Below the pieces are notes generated by a model, which was not told the origin of the DNA, searched no databases, and saw only the letters and a list, made by a program, of their open reading frames with translations. A stretch of 7,613 nt of DNA from DASZMJ01 sp035551935 (GTDB lineage Bacteria > Planctomycetota > Planctomycetia > Isosphaerales > Isosphaeraceae). Shown piece after piece: positions 6,221-7,613 of the stretch (within the stretch, counting starts at the first letter, position 1; the number at the start of each line of letters is the position of its first letter). Both the position numbers and the translations under genes were made by a program. Location: NCBI GenBank assembly GCA_035551935.1, contig DASZMJ010000393.1, forward strand, positions 1 to 7,613. Reading direction: 5' to 3'.

Positions 6221-6307
6221 TCGTAGCAGGCACGCTCCGCGTGCCGTCCGCCAGGATCCAAGAACCTTGTGGCTCGGCGGACGGCACGCGGAGCGTGCCT
6301 GCGACGA
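6221..6307. repeat. Nested palindromic unit, copy 2
   Basis: This is the second tandem copy, exactly 111 bp after the first. The arms 6221-6252 and 6276-6307 pair over 32 bp with the same A-G mismatch and a 23-nt loop. The inner palindromes are at 6229-6245 and 6283-6299. Relative to copy 1 the pair G6117:C6189 is replaced by A6228:T6300, so pairing is kept. The loop edges differ between copies, while CCAAGAACCTTGTGG in the loop is the same. Confidence 0.85.
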
Positions 6308-6417
6308 AGGCGGGCCGACGGCGGGCACCCCGACGGCATCGCCCCGAGAAAGACGGCCGGTGAGGGGGAGAATGGGAAAAAATACAGATATCAATCTTTG
6401 TCACCGTCCCCCCGTGT

Positions 6418-6439
6418 GGGGGAGGGCCGGGGTGGGGGG
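6418..6439 (+). other. G-quadruplex motif, right arm (plus strand)
   Basis: The plus strand reads as G-runs of 5, 3, 4 and 6 separated by A, CC and T. This satisfies the simple quadruplex rule and mirrors the motif on the opposite strand of the left arm. Confidence 0.6.
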
Positions 6440-6481
6440 TCGCGGCGCCGGCTCGGGAGCCTTTGCCATCCTCCAGTCCGC

Positions 6482-6497
6482 CGACCCGGTCGGGTCG
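6482..6497. repeat. Short inverted repeat
   Basis: CGACCC and GGGTCG are perfect 6-bp arms around a GGTC loop. With no T-tract and no gene ending close by, its role is unclear. Confidence 0.35.
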
Positions 6498-6642
6498 CCG
6501 TCGTCCGGAGCCGGCCACCCCCGCACTCGACCTGTCGATCGCATTCGCCGACGGCACGCGCCGCATGCTCGCCCCAAGAAGGCGTACCCCGATCGTCGCC
6601 GACCCCTTCGGATCGGCATTCACTGATACATGACGGTCGTCC

Positions 6643-6662
6643 GAGGGCCCGTAATGGGCCTC
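6643..6662 (-). terminator. Hairpin overlapping the stop of the right-edge gene
   Basis: GAGG-G-CCC, GTAAT, GGG-CCTC gives a 7-bp stem with one bulged G and a 5-nt loop. The hairpin shares bases with the stop codon at 6661-6663. It could end transcription of that gene, but no T-tract follows, so this is tentative. Confidence 0.35.
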
Positions 6663-7613
6663 AAACGACCCCGGGAAGGGCCGTCGCCGGCCGCGGCGCC
6701 CAGGCGGCGAACAGCTTCGACACCAGCCGCGACGGCCCTGAGACGGGATACGCATCAGAAATCGTCTCGGAGTAAAGGTTTGCGTCATCCTTCGGTTCGT
6801 TCCGTACCGGCGCCTCCGCCGGCATCGGGGTCGGCCGCGCCACGGGCGCGGGCACGACGGGGACCGGCCGCGGCGTGTGCCGGGCCTTCTTGCTGGCGAT
6901 CAGCGACGCCGAGAGCTGCCGGAGCGTGCGCAGGTGGTCCTGCAAGTAGCGGTGCCGACGCATGCCATCATCCGTAGTATCCACATACGAAACCGCGATC
7001 GCCGCCTCGCGCTCGGCCGCCTCGGCCGCCTCCAGTGCCGGCGCCAGCGACTCCAGCGCCGCGAGCTCGTCGGCGACGATGGCGCGCAGGGCCGCGGCGG
7101 GGTCGGGGTCGTGGATCACGGCGACGCCGTACATGGCGGCGAGGGCCTCGTCGCTCAGGACGTTGACCCCCAGCCGCGCCTCCAGCCCCAGGCCCAGGCC
7201 GTGGACCCGCCGCACCGTCGCGTCCCGCGCCGCGGGGTGGACGCCGAGCAGGCGGAGGGCCTCGTCGCACCGCGCGGAGCCCCAGGCGCCGCCGCCGGCC
7301 AGCGTCGCGTCGAGCTCGTTCCACCGCGCGATCAGCCAGCGGCAGCCGTCGCCGCGGCGCAAGAGCGCCTCGTGCGCCCCCATCTCATTGGCGCGGAGCG
7401 CCTCGGTCAGGCCCCGGAGGCTCGCGGCGCGCCGCTCGTCCCACACGTCGCCCGCGGCCCGGACGCGGGCGACGACGGCGGCGTTGTCGGCCTTGCGGAC
7501 CCGCGCGATGGCGATCGAGGCGCAGACCATGTTGTACACGAGTTCGCGCTCGTACGAATCGGCCGGCTTGAGCTCGTGGACCCAGCCCTCCAGCGTGGCC
7601 TGGAACTCCTCGA
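6661..7613 (-). CDS. Planctomycete family protein of unknown function, start beyond the window
   Basis: At least 316 codons are visible and the frame is still open at the right edge. A GTG at 7539 could be a start, but the 24 codons before it (EEFQATLEGWVHELKPADSY...) fit the family well, so the gene is taken as 5'-partial. Counting from that GTG, features are a helical arginine-rich part (8-50), GCRWLIARWNEL (65-76), LRLLGVHP (95-102), an alanine/glutamate-rich helix that may be a coiled coil (155-182), RRHRYLQDHLRTL (194-206), a proline-rich linker (221-246) and a C-terminal tail richer in A/T codons. From memory, proteins with GCRWLL..RW and a distal RRY..-type helix form a large planctomycete-specific group, often in many copies per genome, with no known function. 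No catalytic motif or membrane segment is visible, so it is probably cytoplasmic. Confidence 0.75.
   Translation of the reverse strand, partial: EEFQATLEGWVHELKPADSYERELVYNMVCASIAIARVRKADNAAVVARVRAAGDVWDERRAASLRGLTEALRANEMGAHEALLRRGDGCRWLIARWNELDATLAGGGAWGSARCDEALRLLGVHPAARDATVRRVHGLGLGLEARLGVNVLSDEALAAMYGVAVIHDPDPAAALRAIVADELAALESLAPALEAAEAAEREAAIAVSYVDTTDDGMRRHRYLQDHLRTLRQLSASLIASKKARHTPRPVPVVPAPVARPTPMPAEAPVRNEPKDDANLYSETISDAYPVSGPSRLVSKLFAAWAPRPATALPGVV

Larger units (their letters stand above)
6059..6439. repeat. Composite repeat element with perfect 30-bp inverted ends
   Basis: Positions 6059-6088 and 6410-6439 are perfect 30-bp reverse complements, built from C-runs (CCCCCC-A-CCCC-GG-CCC-T-CCCCC-ACAC-GGGG). 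They enclose two tandem palindromic units and a less structured right part containing an AT-rich island. The size (381 bp), terminal inverted repeats and lack of any gene resemble a MITE, but no target-site duplication is evident. The ends may instead be two independent dispersed repeats in opposite orientation, since each resembles the common PHPGPPPHG-type intergenic repeat. Confidence 0.7.
5922..6660. other. Gene-free region dominated by structured repeats
   Basis: I see no credible gene in these 739 nt. Long frames are open on both strands, but they consist of repeated VAGTLRVPSA / DGTRSVPAT and PHPGPPPHG peptides, which are translations of palindromic repeats. The region holds, from left to right, the AT-rich operator-like site, the composite repeat element at 6059-6439 (with an AT-rich island at 6371-6403 inside it), a short hairpin at 6482-6497, and a hairpin at the end of the right-edge gene. 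The interval 6498-6642 shows nothing I can name apart from a possible decayed repeat arm near 6550-6570. Confidence 0.75.

Noticed and set aside
6092..6313. CRISPR array
   Set aside because: There are only two units, the period is 111 bp, and the repeated sequence is the palindrome itself with no unique spacers of regular size.
6371..6403. Promoter in the AT-rich island inside the repeat element
   Set aside because: The A-run and GATATC make it look promoter-like, but no -35/-10 pair with acceptable spacing was found on either strand.
6541..6575. Third copy of the GGCACGC palindrome
   Set aside because: GACGGCACGCG followed by CCGCATGC resembles a repeat arm, but matches over too few bases to be told from chance in GC-rich DNA.
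1..7613. tRNA, rRNA or riboswitch
   Set aside because: No cloverleaf, conserved rRNA stretch or known riboswitch core was recognised by eye.

Overview
The window is about 7.6 kb of very GC-rich bacterial DNA. Compartment-typical codon use (mostly C or G in third positions), the fused ABC-2 permease/CPBP protease, the right-edge protein with a GCRWL..RW motif, and intergenic palindromes that translate as 'VAGTLRVPSA' and 'PHPGPPPHG' all point to a planctomycete, most likely of the Isosphaeraceae type. The taxon is inferred from memory of these families; no search was run.

Left part (1-1580). A pair of short palindromes sits at the very left edge. Next comes a 75-residue two-helix membrane protein on the minus strand. 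It is divergent from a two-gene plus-strand unit: a YggS-type PLP-binding protein and a DUF167/YggU-type protein that overlap by 4 nt (GTGA). The E. coli neighbour yggT is absent between them. yggS seems to have a promoter so close to its ATG that the mRNA could be leaderless. The DUF167 gene converges on an unlisted 46-residue, extremely basic protein, and both stop codons lie inside one 16-bp palindrome.

Middle part (1674-5921). Three minus-strand genes form a tight operon, in order of transcription: a NatA-type ABC ATPase (GTG start inferred at 5921), an ABC-2 permease fused to a CPBP (CAAX-protease-like) intramembrane protease, and a COG0402 amidohydrolase with a full set of metal ligands. 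The gaps are 9 and 27 nt. The first two should form one membrane exporter with a built-in protease. The amidohydrolase may be co-transcribed housekeeping, possibly of the aminofutalosine deaminase type.

Right part (5922-7613). A gene-free stretch of about 740 nt holds a composite repeat element at 6059-6439. It has perfect 30-bp inverted ends, each a G-quadruplex motif on its G-rich strand, around two tandem 111-bp units. Each unit is a 32-bp-arm hairpin whose arms are themselves palindromes. The two copies differ by a compensatory base-pair change. An AT-rich palindrome with a -10-like box lies between this element and the ABC operon. The last gene, on the minus strand, belongs to a planctomycete family of unknown function and runs off the right edge.
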